This document shows positions 62,137 to 64,000 of a stretch of 64,000 nucleotides of DNA, one piece after another. A program made the translations under genes and the position numbers. This stretch comes from Neobacillus bataviensis LMG 21833. Lineage in GTDB: Bacteria > Bacillota > Bacilli > Bacillales > Cytobacillaceae. Positions within the stretch are counted from its first letter, which is position 1, and the number at the start of each line of letters is the position of its first letter. The notes under the pieces were generated by a model, which had not been told where the DNA came from, did not search any database, and saw only the letters and a program-made list of their open reading frames with translations. The stretch covers positions 1 to 64,000 of the forward strand of contig NZ_AJLS01000118.1 in NCBI RefSeq assembly GCF_000307875.1. Direction: 5' to 3'.

Positions 62137-62420
62137 ACATAGTTATATAGGATGGAAATTGACGATGAAAGGGACAGTACAATTTTTCTATGGCTTTAAG
62201 AAGCGAACTGGGGATGGTGAAAGCCTGGTAAAGCCGAAAGATTGGAACATCACCCTCGAGTTCCGGACCGAAGCCTTATTTTTTAGGTAGTAGACTCTGG
62301 CGTGTTATTCACGTTACGAATGGTCAAGCGGATTGGTCGAAGCATGTCGGCTTATCTATCAGGGTGGTACCGCGGGAATCAAACCTTCTCGTCCCTTTTT
62401 AGGGATGAGAGGGTTTTTTT
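62137..62420 (+). promoter_or_regulatory. Isoleucine T-box riboswitch
   Basis: A tRNA-sensing leader upstream of ileS. Stem I features include GGTGAAAGCC (62216-62226 area) and a specifier ATC at 62249-62251, an isoleucine codon. The T-box sequence AGGGTGGTACCGCG lies at 62361-62374. A terminator stem (62384-62413) follows. Uncharged tRNA(Ile) is expected to pair with the specifier and T-box bulge, favouring the antiterminator. The 5' end is inferred from the promoter. Confidence 0.93.
62384..62420 (+). terminator. T-box regulated terminator
   Basis: CCTTCTCGTCCCT pairs with AGGGATGAGAGGG (one mismatch) and is followed by seven T residues, just after the T-box sequence. Confidence 0.9.
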
Positions 62421-62473
62421 ATTTGTCTATTGGCAATTCTGTCTAATGATGAGATATACAGGAGGAAGAAAAA

Positions 62474-64000
62474 ATGGAGTATAAAGATACGTTATTAATG
62501 CCGAAAACTGAATTTCCAATGCGTGGCAACCTTCCCCAAAGGGAACCTGAAATTCAGGCGAAATGGGAAGAGATGAATATTTATCAAATGGTGCAAGAAC
62601 GGACGAAGGGCAGGCCGATATTTGTATTACATGACGGTCCTCCTTACGCCAATGGGGATATCCATATGGGTCATGCCATGAATAAAATTTTAAAAGACAT
62701 GATTGTCCGCTATAAATCAATGAGCGGTTTCCGCGCCCCATATGTTCCAGGCTGGGATACACACGGATTGCCTATTGAACAGGCATTAACTAATAAAGGT
62801 GTCAAACGCAAAGAAATGACGGTTGCTGAATTCCGTGAGCTTTGTACAAAATATGCACTTGAACAAATTGATAATCAGCGGACTCAATTTAAGCGTCTTG
62901 GTGTTCGGGGTGATTGGGAAAATCCATACATTACCCTGAAGCCTGAATATGAAGCACAGCAAATAAAAGTGTTCGGTGAAATGGCGAAAAAGGGCTATAT
63001 TTATAAAGGACTTAAGCCAGTTTATTGGTCCCCATCAAGTGAATCAGCTTTAGCTGAAGCAGAGATTGAATATCAAGATAAACGCTCAGCATCCATCTAT
63101 GTTGGATTCAATGTAAAGGACGGCAAGGGTGTCCTTGATACGGATATTCAAATTGTCATCTGGACAACAACTCCATGGACCATTCCGGCAAACCTTGGTA
63201 TTTCTGTCCATCCGGACTTAACCTATGTGGTAGTTTCAGTAAATGACAAAAAGTTTTTAATTGCGGAAGCACTTCTTGAAGCTGTTACGAAGGAAATTGG
63301 CTGGGAAGATGCTGTTGTTATTCAAAAGGTCAAAGGTGCGGAATTAGAAAGAATTGTAGCGGTTCATCCGTTATATGACCGTGATTCCTTAGTCATGTTA
63401 GGCGAACACGTAACTACAGACGCTGGAACAGGCTGTGTTCACACTGCGCCTGGTCACGGGGAAGATGACTTCTATATTGGCCAAAAATATGGCTTAGATG
63501 TTCTCTGTCCAGTAGATGATAAAGGTGTTATGACAAGTGAGGCACCTGGATTTGAAGGCTTATTCTACGATACAGCAAACAAGCCAATTGCACAGGCTTT
63601 AGAAGATGCCGGTGCATTGTTAAAGCTTTCGTTTATTACTCACTCCTATCCACACGATTGGAGAACAAAGAAACCAGTTATCTACCGTGCGACAGCTCAG
63701 TGGTTTGCTTCCATTAAAGACTTCCGCGATGACTTACTTGAGGCAGTTAAGGAAACGAAATGGGTGCCTGCCTGGGGTGAAACAAGACTATTTAATATGG
63801 TTCGTGATCGTGGCGATTGGTGTATTTCCCGTCAGCGTGTTTGGGGCGTACCAATTCCTGTTTTCTATGCTGAAAATGGTGAAGAGATTATTACTGATGA
63901 AACCATCAATCATGTGTCAAACCTATTTAGGGAGAATGGTTCTAATATTTGGTTTGAACGTGAAGCCAAGGAATTGCTACCTGAAGGGTTTACCCATCCT
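62474..64000 (+). CDS. ileS: Isoleucyl-tRNA synthetase (5' part)
   Basis: The first 509 codons of a class I synthetase, running off the right window edge in an open frame. The N-terminus contains the HIGH signature as HMGH (residues 64-67, within GDIHMGH). The window reaches the end of the inserted editing domain and the following catalytic region ([14 protein letters not shown]); the KMSKS motif lies beyond the edge. GGAGGAAG precedes the ATG. It charges tRNA(Ile) and is controlled by the T-box upstream; it follows divIVA as in B. subtilis. Confidence 0.97.
   Translation, partial: MEYKDTLLMPKTEFPMRGNLPQREPEIQAKWEEMNIYQMVQERTKGRPIFVLHDGPPYANGDIHMGHAMNKILKDMIVRYKSMSGFRAPYVPGWDTHGLPIEQALTNKGVKRKEMTVAEFRELCTKYALEQIDNQRTQFKRLGVRGDWENPYITLKPEYEAQQIKVFGEMAKKGYIYKGLKPVYWSPSSESALAEAEIEYQDKRSASIYVGFNVKDGKGVLDTDIQIVIWTTTPWTIPANLGISVHPDLTYVVVSVNDKKFLIAEALLEAVTKEIGWEDAVVIQKVKGAELERIVAVHPLYDRDSLVMLGEHVTTDAGTGCVHTAPGHGEDDFYIGQKYGLDVLCPVDDKGVMTSEAPGFEGLFYDTANKPIAQALEDAGALLKLSFITHSYPHDWRTKKPVIYRATAQWFASIKDFRDDLLEAVKETKWVPAWGETRLFNMVRDRGDWCISRQRVWGVPIPVFYAENGEEIITDETINHVSNLFRENGSNIWFEREAKELLPEGFTHP

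Noticed and set aside
62361..62374. GGTACCGCG region considered as part of a tRNA gene
   Set aside because: It is the conserved T-box sequence, followed by a terminator and ileS, and no cloverleaf can be drawn around it.

Overview
This window is a chromosomal core segment of an endospore-forming, low-GC Gram-positive bacterium of the family Bacillaceae. Three things support this. The gene order runs ylaN-ftsW-pycA-ctaABCDEFG, then the ylb cluster, then the complete division and cell-wall (dcw) cluster from mraZ to ftsZ, then spoIIGA-sigE-sigG, ylmC-H, divIVA and ileS, nearly collinear with Bacillus subtilis. The peptidoglycan is predicted to be of the meso-diaminopimelate type. Sporulation genes (spoVD, spoVE, ylbJ, gerR, sigE, sigG, the RNA csfG) are interleaved with growth genes. 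Differences from B. subtilis (an extra acyl-CoA carboxylase cluster, an enoyl-CoA hydratase-like gene after rpmF, a DUF3397 gene before bshC, a MurF-like fragment between murE and mraY, and dispersed intergenic repeats) point to a relative such as Neobacillus or another Bacillus-like genus. The genus assignment is an inference.

Layout. Positions 1-2500 hold a ylaL-like gene, ylaN and ftsW. Positions 2532-14206 form a carbon and respiration block: pyruvate carboxylase, then heme A synthesis (ctaA divergent from ctaB), the caa3-type cytochrome c oxidase subunits (ctaC-F) and assembly factors (ctaG and a DUF420 protein). Positions 14215-33624 are the ylb region. It mixes RNA and translation functions (rsmD, tmcAL, rpmF, ricF), CoA synthesis (coaD), proteolysis (ddcP), spore-related genes (ylbD, ylbJ, gerR, csfG) and species-variable insertions: a thioesterase with a small membrane protein, a lipoprotein, a crotonase-family enzyme and a three-gene biotin-dependent acyl-CoA carboxylase.

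Positions 33712-55242 contain bshC and the dcw cluster. Sporulation paralogues are embedded in it: spoVD (transpeptidase) beside pbpB, and spoVE (glycan polymerase) as the partner of the distant ftsW. The cluster builds the lipid II precursor (murE, mraY, murD, murG, murB) and the divisome (ftsL, pbpB, divIB, ftsA, ftsZ). Positions 55380-58010 encode the pro-sigma-E protease, sigma-E and sigma-G. Positions 58109-62104 encode cell-shape and division helpers up to divIVA. Positions 62105-64000 hold an isoleucine T-box leader and the first 509 codons of ileS, cut by the window end.

Regulation visible in the sequence includes a consensus sigma-A promoter before ylbN-rpmF, a three- to four-copy GTGG array at helical spacing before mraZ, a catabolite-responsive element and a separate dyad before the acyl-CoA carboxylase operon, and a 22-bp-spaced spoIIG-type promoter. 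Matching forespore-type promoters precede sigG (plus strand) and csfG (minus strand). About twenty-five intrinsic terminators are also visible. The observations I find most worth following are the MurF-domain relic, the csfG RNA with its pyrimidine-rich linker, and a dispersed repeat whose copies show compensatory base-pair changes.
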